From JAEYFP01 sp047602645 (GTDB taxonomy: Bacteria; Bacillota; Clostridia; Lachnospirales; Lachnospiraceae): DNA of 31,382 nucleotides. The DNA lies in assembly GCA_047602645.1 (NCBI GenBank), contig JASGGU010000044.1, forward strand, positions 1 to 31,382. The letters are read 5' to 3'. Of this stretch, positions 16,401 to 23,139 are shown piece after piece. The notes beneath the pieces were generated by a model. The model did no database searches and had not been told where the DNA came from. It saw nothing but the letters and a program-made list of their open reading frames with translations. The translations under genes and the position numbers were made by a program. Numbering within the stretch: the stretch's first letter is position 1; each line of letters begins with the position of its first letter.

Positions 16401-16906
16401 CCCACACCAAAGCAGGATTCGTATTTCAGCGCTGTTTTCTTTGCCTCCTCATAAAGCCCCTTTTGAATATAGCGCTGTACCTCCCCCGCAAGACAGGCGG
16501 AAAGTGCAATAATTCCCTCATGATATTCCTTCAATATTTCCATATCTACGCGGGGGCGGTAATAATAGCCCTCCGTAAAGCCCTTGCTGACTATTTTCAT
16601 CAAGTTGCCGTAGCCCGTATTATTTTCTGCAAGCAGCACAAGGTGATAATACCGATCCTCGCCGCCTGTGATTTCTTTATCAAAACGGGAGTTAGGCGCA
16701 ACATAGACCTCGCATCCGATGATCGGCCTGATACCGGCCTCTTTCGCGGCGCGATAAAAATCAACCACGCCGTACATAACACCGTGATCGGTAATCGCGG
16801 CCGAATCCATACCAAGCTCCTTCACGCGCTGAATATATTCTTTAATTTTATTGGAGCCATCCAAAAGACTGTACTCCGTATGAGTATGAAGATGCGTAAA
16901 TGCCAT
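13451..16906 (-). CDS. dnaE: DNA polymerase III alpha subunit (DnaE type)
   Basis: 1151 aa. The N-terminal PHP domain (residues 1-~210) has THLHTHTEYSLLDG and ITDHGVMYGVVDFY; the C-family palm carries PDIDIDF with D397/D399/D401 around residues 396-402, plus AVGPGRGSAAGS and LLKMDFLGLRTLT. Helix-hairpin-helix and OB-fold regions follow (ISLYRPGPMDF, then GGLIEHKTIKHTKTGKTMAFLNIEDL). In Firmicutes with PolC, DnaE is the second replicase, used early in primer extension; no polC is in view. The frame extends to 17011 but the 35 extra codons lie over a terminator and lack the family start; ATG 16906 (MAFTHLHTH) has GGAGG about 11 nt upstream. Confidence 0.96.
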   Translation of the reverse strand: MAFTHLHTHTEYSLLDGSNKIKEYIQRVKELGMDSAAITDHGVMYGVVDFYRAAKEAGIRPIIGCEVYVAPNSRFDKEITGGEDRYYHLVLLAENNTGYGNLMKIVSKGFTEGYYYRPRVDMEILKEYHEGIIALSACLAGEVQRYIQKGLYEEAKKTALKYESCFGVGNYFLELQDHGIPEQKTVNAALLRMSQELDIPLVATNDIHYTYAEDAAPHDILLCIQTGKKLQDENRMRYEGGQYYVKSEEDMKTLFPYALEALENTHKIAERCNVEIEFGVTKLPHFEVPEGYNSWEYLNKICFEGLAKRYPDYGEELEERLNYELDTIHSMGFVDYFLIVWDFIRFAKSNGIAVGPGRGSAAGSVVSYCLEITNIDPIKYNLLFERFLNPERISMPDIDIDFCFERRQEVIDYVVEKYGKEKVVQIVTFGTLAAKGVIRDVGRVMDLPYAYVDSIAKMVPNEQNMTMTLERALESNRDFKNLYESDEQVKNLIDMCRRLEGLPRHSSMHAAGVVICPRSADEFVPLSRGSDGSVTTQFVMTTIEELGLLKMDFLGLRTLTVIQNAVRFVEENTGTVIDIDNINFNDKAVLDSIGTGRTDGVFQLESAGMKSFMKELKPESLEDIIAGISLYRPGPMDFIPQYIKGKNHTGPIHYDCPQLEPILAPTYGCIVYQEQVMRIVRELGGYTLGRSDLVRRAMSKKKQSVMIKERHNFIYGNEEEGVPGCVKNGISEEVASRIYDSMMDFAKYAFNKSHAAAYAVVAYQTAYLKHYYPIEFMAALMTSVIDNSGKVAEYIYTCKTMGIKILPPDINEGMAGFSVTNGCIRYGLASIKSIGWPVIEAIVAERRERGKFTNLKDFIVRLSGKEVNKRTIESFIKSGALDSLGGTRKQFMSVYIQIMDSINQDKKNNMAGQLSLFDIADEDQKEEFEVRLPEVGEYSRELLLSFEKEVLGIYVSGHPLQADEVMWKKNITAYTSDFALEEETQSVKVQDGDRVMIGGLIEHKTIKHTKTGKTMAFLNIEDLVGTVEVIVWPGDYEKNARWLAEDSKVFIRGRVNAEEEKDAKLICEKVIPFESIPKKLWIKFKTREEYRAREEELLRTISDSDGNDEVVVYVEATKEIKNLPRSRSVLAGQELLAQLGQLFGEENVKIV

Positions 16907-16935
16907 TGCTATCTTTCCCTCCTTCCCTTTTGAAT

Positions 16936-16944
16936 AGTATAACA
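16936..16944 (-). promoter_or_regulatory. Candidate extended -10 promoter for dnaE
   Basis: Minus-strand TATACT (16936-16941) preceded by TGT, immediately downstream of the metK terminator. A TTGTTA lies 15 bp further upstream, a short spacing. It would let dnaE be transcribed independently of metK. Confidence 0.45.
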
Positions 16945-16954
16945 TATTTTTTTT

Positions 16955-16995
16955 ATTAACAAAGAGGCTGCCGCAAAATTTTGCAGCCGCCCCCT
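16955..16995 (-). terminator. Terminator-like hairpin between metK and dnaE
   Basis: GGCTGC...GCAGCC stem with an inner GCAAAA/TTTTGC pairing (16966-16988), followed on the minus strand by TCTTTGTT. It lies about 115 bp past the metK stop. Confidence 0.6.
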
Positions 16996-17019
16996 CGCAT
17001 CTTTGAATCACGTTCCTAC

Positions 17020-17046
17020 GCAGCTTAACAGCAAGTATTAAGCTGC
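17020..17046. repeat. Perfect 9-bp inverted repeat past metK
   Basis: GCAGCTTAA (17020-17028), 9-nt loop, TTAAGCTGC (17038-17046). No T-run follows on either strand, so it is not a classical terminator on its own; it precedes the terminator-like hairpin at 16966-16988 on the metK transcript. Confidence 0.6.
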
Positions 17047-17102
17047 AGTGTGAACAATCATCTTCTTTCTTATATCAGGAAATTTCTCTTAATTATGAAA
17101 AT

Positions 17103-18290
17103 CTACAGATAACTCTTTAACGCAGAAATCTTATCAAGTGCCTCCCACGGAAGATTCAGGTCATTGCGGCCGAAATGTCCGTAAGCTGCCGTCTGCCTGT
17201 AAATCGGGCGGCGGAGGTTTAACATTTTAATGATGCCCGCCGGACGCAGGTCAAAGTTTTCACGGATAATTTCCACAAGCTTTTCGTCCGAAAGCTTTCC
17301 GGTTCCAAAAGTGTCCGCCATGATCGAGGTCGGCTGTGCCACGCCGATCGCATAAGACAGCTGGATCTCGCATTTGTCGGCAAGTCCTGCCGCGACGATA
17401 TTCTTTGCTACGTATCTGGCCGCATATGCCGCAGAACGATCAACCTTTGTGCAGTCCTTGCCGGAAAAAGCACCGCCGCCGTGACGGGCATATCCTCCGT
17501 AAGTATCCACAATAATCTTGCGGCCGGTCAAACCTGCGTCTCCGTGCGGTCCGCCGATTACAAAACGGCCCGTCGGATTAATAAAGAACTTCGTATCTGC
17601 ATCGATCAATTCCTGTGGCAGAATCGGTTCAAACACATATTTTTTAATATCCGCATGGATCTGCTCCTGTGTCACATCCTCATCATGCTGTGTGGATAAT
17701 ACGACTGCTTCCAGACGCAGCGGTTTTCCCGTCTCATCATATTCTACGGATACCTGGCTCTTTCCGTCCGGCCTTAAATAGGTCAGCGTGCCATCCTTGC
17801 GTATCTTCGTAAGCTGCTGTGCCAGCTTGTGTGCAAGCGATATCGAATACGGCATATATTCCTCCGTCTCATTCGTCGCGTAACCGAACATCATCCCTTG
17901 ATCCCCTGCGCCGATTGCTTCGATTTCCTCGTCCGTCATTTTATTTTCTTTTGCTTCAAGAGCCTTGTCCACACCCATCGCAATGTCGGATGACTGTTCA
18001 TCGATCGCGGTTAAAACAGCGCATGTATTGCCGTCAAAGCCGTACTCCGATTTTGTATAACCGATTTCCTTTATTGTCTCACGCACAATTTTCTGAATAT
18101 CCGCATAGGCATTTGTCGTGATTTCTCCCGTTACGAGTACGAATCCCGTACAGGTAGCCGTCTCACATGCAACACGGCTCATCGGGTCCTTTTCCATGAG
18201 CGCATCCAGAATCGCATCGGAAATCGCATCACACATTTTATCGGGATGTCCCTCCGTAACCGATTCAGAAGTAAATAAAAATTTCTCCAT
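17103..18290 (-). CDS. metK: S-adenosylmethionine synthetase
   Basis: 395 aa, full family length. It makes SAM from methionine and ATP. Conserved marks: SESVTEGHPDKMCDAISDA at the N-terminus, GAGDQGMMFGYA, and the P-loop-like GGGAFSGKDCTKVDRSAAYAAR. ATG 18290 has GGAGG 7 nt upstream. Its ~210-nt leader contains a complete S-box riboswitch with a terminator, so its own product, SAM, should shut it off. It supplies the methyl donor for enzymes such as the TrmH-type methyltransferase nearby, though there is no operon link. Confidence 0.97.
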   Translation of the reverse strand: MEKFLFTSESVTEGHPDKMCDAISDAILDALMEKDPMSRVACETATCTGFVLVTGEITTNAYADIQKIVRETIKEIGYTKSEYGFDGNTCAVLTAIDEQSSDIAMGVDKALEAKENKMTDEEIEAIGAGDQGMMFGYATNETEEYMPYSISLAHKLAQQLTKIRKDGTLTYLRPDGKSQVSVEYDETGKPLRLEAVVLSTQHDEDVTQEQIHADIKKYVFEPILPQELIDADTKFFINPTGRFVIGGPHGDAGLTGRKIIVDTYGGYARHGGGAFSGKDCTKVDRSAAYAARYVAKNIVAAGLADKCEIQLSYAIGVAQPTSIMADTFGTGKLSDEKLVEIIRENFDLRPAGIIKMLNLRRPIYRQTAAYGHFGRNDLNLPWEALDKISALKSYL

Positions 18291-18335
18291 CTTCTTTCCT
18301 CCTTAGATCTTTTCTGGTAAATGAATAAAAAAAAT

Positions 18336-18352
18336 CCGCTTACTATAAGCGG
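18336..18352 (-). terminator. Intrinsic terminator of the metK S-box
   Basis: Stem 18336-18342 with 18346-18352 (CCGCTTA/TAAGCGG, 3-nt loop), followed on the minus strand by eight T (18327-18334). Its 5' arm can instead pair with the 3' arm of the aptamer P1 helix, which is the switch. Confidence 0.88.
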
Positions 18353-18373
18353 ACCTGACAAGTAATAATCAAA

Positions 18374-18473
18374 TCCTCTTATTGCTCGATTACTCGCTCA
18401 GGCTGGCACCTTCCTTACGGGGTTGCCGTGGTTTCACAGATCCTATGTATCTCCACCACTCTGAATAAGAGAA
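18374..18473 (-). promoter_or_regulatory. SAM-I (S-box) riboswitch aptamer upstream of metK
   Basis: Read on the minus strand, all hallmark S-box segments occur in order: GGTGGAG, GGATCTGTGAAACC, GGCAACC, GGAAGGTGCCA and TGAGCGAG. Helix P1 is formed by 18464-18471 with 18376-18383 (CTCTTATT/AATAAGAG, 8 bp). With SAM bound, P1 forms and the terminator at 18336-18352 folds; without SAM, AATAAGAGG can pair with CCGCTTAT of the terminator (one mismatch). Confidence 0.95.
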
Positions 18474-18506
18474 AAATACAATATGGAATTTTCTTATCTA
18501 AGCATT

Positions 18507-18535
18507 AGAATACTCTCTAACCTGCCGTCCGTCAA
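18507..18535 (-). promoter_or_regulatory. Promoter of the metK leader
   Basis: TTGACG (18530-18535, 5 of 6), 17-bp spacer, TATTCT (18507-18512, 4 of 6). The predicted start, near 18500, is ~27 nt before the aptamer, as expected for an S-box leader. Confidence 0.65.
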
Positions 18536-18614
18536 GAATTTTATATTTATTTTATAAATTATCTCATAAATTGCCTTTTCAAACAGAATCCATTCCTTAA
18601 ATCCTTCATTTCTA

Positions 18615-18643
18615 TTGACAATTTTCGTTTTGATTTTTATACT
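18615..18643 (+). promoter_or_regulatory. Consensus sigma-A promoter of the HD-GYP gene
   Basis: TTGACA (18615-18620), 17-bp spacer, TATACT (18638-18643). It diverges from the metK promoter about 80 bp away. Confidence 0.8.
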
Positions 18644-18712
18644 ATAGGTAGGAATATTTTATATAATTTAGTGAAATATTTACAAGTCTATGAAGGGATT
18701 TTCGGTGAACAA

Positions 18713-19795
18713 ATGAAGAGAGTCAGAACGGCGGAGTTGCATCCCGGCATGAAGACCGCAGAGGATGTCTATTCCTACAACAATCAGATGGTACTCCCTC
18801 AGGGTACGGTACTGACAGACAAAATGATCACACGCCTTGAGTTTTACTCCATTCTCTCGATCCAGGTCACAGACGAGAGCGGGCCTTTCAAACGCACCGT
18901 TTCCCATGTTCAGGAGGGCGCGCCTTACTCGGATAAAATAAAGTCCAGCAAGCAGTTTCGGGAATTTGAAAAAGCGCTTCTCCGTACTGCGGAAAGCTTT
19001 AAAAATGATTTACATGCGATCGTCGAATTCAGGACGCAAATTGACCCTAAGAAATTGTGCGACAGCGTGACCGGGCTTATTACAAAAAATATGACCGGCA
19101 GCGCCGTTTTCGATATGCTGCATAACATGAGGGAATATGATGACTATACTTATATTCACAGCATTAATGTCTCTCTGATCTGCCATATTTTTGGAAAATG
19201 GCTTAAATTATCCAAAAGGGAGATCGAAATTGTCACGCTCTGCGGACTGCTGCATGATGTCGGAAAGCTTATGATTCCCGAAAGCATTATGAAAAAGCCG
19301 GCCAGGCTGACACTCGATGAGTACAACATCGTGAAAACCCATGCACTGCAGGGCTATAATATTTTAAAGGATTACGATATTAATGTGAATATTAAGGACG
19401 TCGCTTTGATGCATCACGAGCGTTGTGACGGCTCCGGCTATCCTCTCGGTCTGACAGGCGACAAGATCAATCCCTATGCTAAAATCGTCGCAATTGCAGA
19501 TGTCTACGATGCAATGACGTCAGCCCGTACCTATCGGGGCCCTTTATGCCCTTATAAAGTCATCGGCATTTTTGAGTCAGAGGGCCTTCAAAAATATGAG
19601 GGCAAATATATCCTGACATTTTTGGAGCATATCGCTGAAACCTATATGAGCAACCGCATCAGGTTGAGCAACGGTCTGGAGGGAGACGTTGTATTTATGA
19701 ACAAAAACAGTCTTTCCAAGCCCCTGATCCAATGCGGTGATGATTTTATCGATTTGTCCAGAGACCCTGCCGTTTATATTGAAACCTTTGTATAG
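18713..19795 (+). CDS. HD-GYP domain protein, probable c-di-GMP phosphodiesterase
   Basis: 360 aa from ATG 18713. An N-terminal ~100-residue region starting MKRVRTAELHPGMKTAEDV, common to clostridial HD-GYP proteins, precedes the HD-GYP domain (~140-310). Metal and signature residues are intact: H149, H181-D182 (LLHDVGK), H210, H234-H235, G242-Y-P in CDGSGYPLG, and D263 in ADVYDAMTSARTY. Members hydrolyse c-di-GMP to GMP or pGpG. No membrane or receiver domain is present, so it is a cytosolic enzyme with unknown input. A GTG at 18671 would add 14 residues but has no ribosome site; ATG 18713 has a weak GGTG. A strong terminator follows. Confidence 0.9.
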   Translation: MKRVRTAELHPGMKTAEDVYSYNNQMVLPQGTVLTDKMITRLEFYSILSIQVTDESGPFKRTVSHVQEGAPYSDKIKSSKQFREFEKALLRTAESFKNDLHAIVEFRTQIDPKKLCDSVTGLITKNMTGSAVFDMLHNMREYDDYTYIHSINVSLICHIFGKWLKLSKREIEIVTLCGLLHDVGKLMIPESIMKKPARLTLDEYNIVKTHALQGYNILKDYDINVNIKDVALMHHERCDGSGYPLGLTGDKINPYAKIVAIADVYDAMTSARTYRGPLCPYKVIGIFESEGLQKYEGKYILTFLEHIAETYMSNRIRLSNGLEGDVVFMNKNSLSKPLIQCGDDFIDLSRDPAVYIETFV

Positions 19796-19830
19796 CGATA
19801 GGAAATCAACACCTTACCACTCAACATAAT

Positions 19831-19872
19831 AAAGTCTTCTCTCTTAATCTCAAGAGAGAAGACTTTGTTTTT
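19831..19872 (+). terminator. Strong intrinsic terminator after the HD-GYP gene
   Basis: Perfect 15-bp stem, 19831-19845 with 19852-19866, 6-nt loop, then GTTTTT. With an A-run on its left side it may also stop murA transcripts coming from the right, ~75 bp past the murA stop. Confidence 0.9.
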
Positions 19873-19939
19873 GCATCGGGCACAGACCACACAGCAGCTA
19901 TATTCTGTGCCGGGAATACAAGTGCCTGTCAATTATTTA

Positions 19940-21232
19940 TCAGCCAACCTTTAATTTGAATTTCTGAATATCACGTTCCGCCGAAACCTTCTCAATCAGA
20001 GCGCCAAGGCTTTCCAGCTTCTGCGGAAAATCCTCATAGCCTCTCTCGATATAGAGAATATCGTCAATGAGCGTAATGCCGTCCGCCGCAAGTCCCGCAA
20101 GCACTAATGCGGCCCCCGCGCGTAAATCCGGCGCGGTGATCGAAGCACCTGTGAACTTATTCACACCCTCCACAATAGCAGTATTGCCCTCTACCTTAAT
20201 ATTGGCTCCCATTCTGGAAAGTTCATCCACATATTTAAATCGATTTTCAAAAATACTTTCTGTTACGATGCTCGTCCCATCGGACAGTGCGAGAGTCGCC
20301 GCAATCTGAGGCTGCATGTCGGTAGGAAAGCCCGGATACGGCAACGTTTTTACCTGTGTATGATTCAAACGTCTCGCCGCCACAATACGCAGGGCATCGT
20401 CAAATTCCTCCACCTCACATCCCATTTCAATCAGCTTCGCACTGATGGACTCCAAATGCTTCGGAATTACATTTTTAATCATCACATCGCCCTTTGTAAT
20501 CGCGGCCGCAAACATAAAGGTTCCTGCTTCGATCTGATCGGGAATGATGGAATATGCCGTCCCGTGAAGCCGTTCTACGCCCTTAATACGGATCACATCG
20601 GTACCGGCACCTTTGATGTTGGCACCCATGCTGTTTAAAAAGTTGGCAACATCGACAACATGCGGCTCCTTTGCTGCATTTTCAATAATTGTTTTGCCAT
20701 CTGCCATCGCCGCAGCCATCATGATATTAATCGTAGCACCTACCGTCACGACATCCAGATAAATATGGCTGCCGACAAGACGCTTTGCCTCCGTCGTAAT
20801 CAGCCCATGGGCAATTTCCACATTGGCACCGAGTGCACGAAATCCTTTGATATGCTGATCAATCGGACGGCTGCCGATATTGCAGCCTCCCGGAAGCGCA
20901 ACCTCCGCCTTGCCATATTTGCCGAGCAGCGCACCGAGCATATAGTAGGATGCTCTGATTTTTTTAATATAACCGGCATCGATCGTCAGTCCCCGGATCA
21001 TTGATGCATTAATTTTGACGGTATGCCTGTCCGTATGCTCCACAAGGACACCGATGCTCTCCAGCGCCTGCAACAGCACATTGGTATCCCGTACATCCGG
21101 CAGATTTTCAATAATTACGGATTCATCGGTCATAACGGAAGCTGCCAAAATAGCAAGCGCCGCGTTTTTTGCTCCTCCGATCTCCACTTCACCAACGAGG
21201 GGATTTCCCCCCTTTATAATGTACTGTTCCAC
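19940..21232 (-). CDS. murA: UDP-N-acetylglucosamine 1-carboxyvinyltransferase
   Basis: 430 aa. First committed step of peptidoglycan synthesis, moving enolpyruvate from PEP to UDP-GlcNAc. The start is GTG 21232 (V-EQYIIKGGNPLVGEVEIGGAKNAALAIL), with AGAGGTG about 6 nt upstream; the frame runs open to 21379 without coding support. The active-site cysteine is present, C117 in LPGGCNIGSRPID, so fosfomycin sensitivity is expected. GFPTDMQPQ and ENRF motifs are intact. It lies 165 bp from the LysM-G5-M23 gene on the same strand, and two promoters occur in that gap. Clostridia often carry a second copy (murZ/murAB); only one is in view. Confidence 0.96.
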   Translation of the reverse strand: MEQYIIKGGNPLVGEVEIGGAKNAALAILAASVMTDESVIIENLPDVRDTNVLLQALESIGVLVEHTDRHTVKINASMIRGLTIDAGYIKKIRASYYMLGALLGKYGKAEVALPGGCNIGSRPIDQHIKGFRALGANVEIAHGLITTEAKRLVGSHIYLDVVTVGATINIMMAAAMADGKTIIENAAKEPHVVDVANFLNSMGANIKGAGTDVIRIKGVERLHGTAYSIIPDQIEAGTFMFAAAITKGDVMIKNVIPKHLESISAKLIEMGCEVEEFDDALRIVAARRLNHTQVKTLPYPGFPTDMQPQIAATLALSDGTSIVTESIFENRFKYVDELSRMGANIKVEGNTAIVEGVNKFTGASITAPDLRAGAALVLAGLAADGITLIDDILYIERGYEDFPQKLESLGALIEKVSAERDIQKFKLKVG

Positions 21233-21263
21233 TATTCGCACCTCTATATACAGTATAAATGAT

Positions 21264-21292
21264 ATTTTAACATATAAATTGTAATATTTCAA
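21264..21292 (-). promoter_or_regulatory. murA proximal promoter
   Basis: TTGAAA (21287-21292, 5 of 6), 17-bp spacer, TAAAAT (21264-21269, 5 of 6), 32 bp before GTG 21232. Confidence 0.65.
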
Positions 21293-21305
21293 CAAACTAA
21301 CAGCT

Positions 21306-21334
21306 ATTATATACCCTAAGTCCCGCATTGTAAA
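21306..21334 (-). promoter_or_regulatory. murA distal promoter
   Basis: TTTACA (21329-21334, 5 of 6), 17-bp spacer, TATAAT (21306-21311, perfect). The -35 lies within one copy of a 14-bp tandem repeat. Confidence 0.65.
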
Positions 21335-21354
21335 TCCGTGATTGTAATTTCGTG
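21327..21354. repeat. 14-bp tandem repeat over the murA distal promoter
   Basis: Plus strand: ATTGTAAATCCGTG (21327-21340) followed directly by ATTGTAATTTCGTG (21341-21354), 12 of 14 identical. A direct repeat overlapping a -35 is a common operator arrangement. The cognate regulator is unknown. Confidence 0.6.
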
Positions 21355-21397
21355 AATCCCCCCGATTATGATTGGACACCGGCAGTCTCCCACTTCC

Positions 21398-22972
21398 TTA
21401 ATTCAAGTAATTCAGCGGATTCACCTGCGTACCATTCACAAGAATCTCAAAATGCAGATGCGGTCCCGAGCTTTTTCCGGTATTACCGCTGAGTGCAATT
21501 TTTTCACCCTGCTTTACGGTCTGTCCCGTCTTTACAAGAACCTTGCTCAGATGTCCGTAACGTGTCACCTTTCCGTCAGGATGCCGGATGTAAACACAAT
21601 ATCCGTAGCCGCTTCCCCAACCGGCCCTGATTACCTGCCCGCCCGAGGAGGCCGAGACCGATGTTCCGATCGGAACCGCCCAGTCGATACCCTTATGATA
21701 TGTGGACGCACCCTTTACAGGAGCAGAACGCTTTCCAAAGCCGGAGGATAGTCTTCCGCCCGATACCGGCTTCAAATACGTCGGCGGCGTTTTGGTACCG
21801 CGCTCCACAATCTTTGCCACCGCCTGAGACACAACATCCTCGTATACGATGGAACGATCCTCTTCCTCGTCGTTCCGGTAAGTGATGTCCGCCACAACCT
21901 TTCGAAATCCTGCCATAGGCTCCTGCCGCACGACCGTGTCCGTCGTATACCACGCATCATTATCTATATACTGTATCTCTTCGTCATATTCCTCTTCGTA
22001 ATACACCTGCTCTGTTCGTACAACAGAAAGCTCCGGCTCCGGCACCGTGACCTTGATTTCGTCTCCCACACGGATCGTTGCATTCTCGTCCGGAATCGTT
22101 TCTTTATTCATCGCGATAATCTGATCGATCGTCGTATCATTTTTCTGGGCAATCACAGAAAGGCTGTCACCGGATTCCACCTCGTAGATTTTACTCTTTT
22201 CCTGATCCTTTGTGACAAGCTCGATCGCCTCTTCCAGCGTACTGATCTGATCACCGTCCACATAAGCTTGTACAACTTCGACATTTTCACCGAAATCCAA
22301 ATTGGTCACACCGAATTCAAATGCCTCCGTATCCTGCTTCAGAGCCTCGTCATAATATTGCTCCACTCTCTGGAATGCGCCGGCCTCCGGCATAAGCGGT
22401 ATTTCCTGCTGCATATTGTTAAGCTCATCTGCTTTGACAACCTTTGTCGTTAAAACGTTCAGTTCGCGCGTCGCATCAAGAACAAGGGCAACCGTAAACT
22501 GGTTTTCCTCGTCATATTTATTTTTTGCGGTTCTAAGTAGGGTGAGTACATCGTCGGAGGTTTGCAGATTCACCGTAAACTCGTTGATTTTTACTTCGTA
22601 AACCTGCTGCTTAGTCTTCATAACGCTGTCTGTAAATACGTTATAAATATTATTTACAATATCCTCTTCCTTATCCGTTCTTCCGAAAATTGCTTTGGAA
22701 CCGCATAGCACGACCTCATAATTGATCAGCACAAGTCCTTCGTTTTCTTTTGCGATCTTTTTTCGCGCATTTAACACCATTTCCTCAACCTTGGCAGTAT
22801 CGTCCACCACGCCGACCTGCGTGCCGTTAATAAAAATAATAACCAGGTTATTTCCGCTTTGGGAAAATTTTTCGATCGCCGGCACAAGCAGAAAAACAAG
22901 CAGTGCCGTCACCAGCATTGCTCCGATATGGCTGTATTTCATTGTCTTTGTATATTTCGTCAATTTGCGCAT
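21398..22972 (-). CDS. Membrane-anchored LysM-G5-M23 endopeptidase
   Basis: 524 aa from ATG 22972 (GGGTGA about 7 nt upstream; the longer GTG start at 23002 has none). A basic N-terminus and one membrane helix (~15-31, AMLVTALLVFLLVPA) anchor it; an alpha-rich region to ~260 is unrecognised; then LysM (~261-311, EVESGDSLSVIAQKND), a G5 domain (~315-393) and a C-terminal M23 domain (~410-524). The zinc and catalytic ligands are intact: H426 and D430 in YHKGIDWAV, H474 in RYGHLS, H505 and H507 in GPHLHFE, so it should be an active D,D-type endopeptidase cutting peptide cross-bridges outside the membrane. It has a near-consensus promoter and a WalR-like box. Confidence 0.94.
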   Translation of the reverse strand: MRKLTKYTKTMKYSHIGAMLVTALLVFLLVPAIEKFSQSGNNLVIIFINGTQVGVVDDTAKVEEMVLNARKKIAKENEGLVLINYEVVLCGSKAIFGRTDKEEDIVNNIYNVFTDSVMKTKQQVYEVKINEFTVNLQTSDDVLTLLRTAKNKYDEENQFTVALVLDATRELNVLTTKVVKADELNNMQQEIPLMPEAGAFQRVEQYYDEALKQDTEAFEFGVTNLDFGENVEVVQAYVDGDQISTLEEAIELVTKDQEKSKIYEVESGDSLSVIAQKNDTTIDQIIAMNKETIPDENATIRVGDEIKVTVPEPELSVVRTEQVYYEEEYDEEIQYIDNDAWYTTDTVVRQEPMAGFRKVVADITYRNDEEEDRSIVYEDVVSQAVAKIVERGTKTPPTYLKPVSGGRLSSGFGKRSAPVKGASTYHKGIDWAVPIGTSVSASSGGQVIRAGWGSGYGYCVYIRHPDGKVTRYGHLSKVLVKTGQTVKQGEKIALSGNTGKSSGPHLHFEILVNGTQVNPLNYLN

Positions 22973-23028
22973 ATAGTAGTCACCCGACGCTCTTGCCGAC
23001 ACGCCCGCGGCGCGGAAAATCCAACGCC

Positions 23029-23045
23029 TGTAATAAATCCGTAAT
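23029..23045 (+). promoter_or_regulatory. Near-match to the WalR box at the M23 gene promoter
   Basis: Plus strand TGTAAT-AAATC-CGTAAT, 11 of 12 consensus positions of TGTWAH-N5-TGTWAH. It begins 6 bp downstream of the -10, the same position as at the SH3b hydrolase, but in the opposite orientation. Confidence 0.4.
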
Positions 23046-23051
23046 AAAATT

Positions 23052-23080
23052 ATTCTACCAATAAATATATCTTATGTAAA
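23052..23080 (-). promoter_or_regulatory. Promoter of the LysM-G5-M23 gene
   Basis: TTTACA (23075-23080), 17-bp spacer, TAGAAT (23052-23057), with TGG as an extended -10. Predicted start near 23045; leader ~73 nt. Confidence 0.72.
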
Positions 23081-23110
23081 GTAGGAATCTTATGGAGCCA
23101 AAGCATTTTG

Positions 23111-23119
23111 TGGTATACT
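23111..23119 (+). promoter_or_regulatory. Extended -10 promoter of dinB
   Basis: TGG then TATACT (23114-23119); no good -35. The start would be near 23126, only ~14 nt before ATG 23140. No LexA box of the Bacillus type was seen. Confidence 0.45.
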
Positions 23120-23139
23120 ATCTTAAGAAGGTGATTTTT

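Noticed and set aside
16052..16933. Long plus-strand frame (293 codons) opposite dnaE
   Set aside because: It is a shadow of dnaE codon usage; the dnaE frame has all polymerase motifs.
18671..18673. GTG start for the HD-GYP gene
   Set aside because: No ribosome binding site, very short leader from the predicted transcription start; ATG 18713 fits better.
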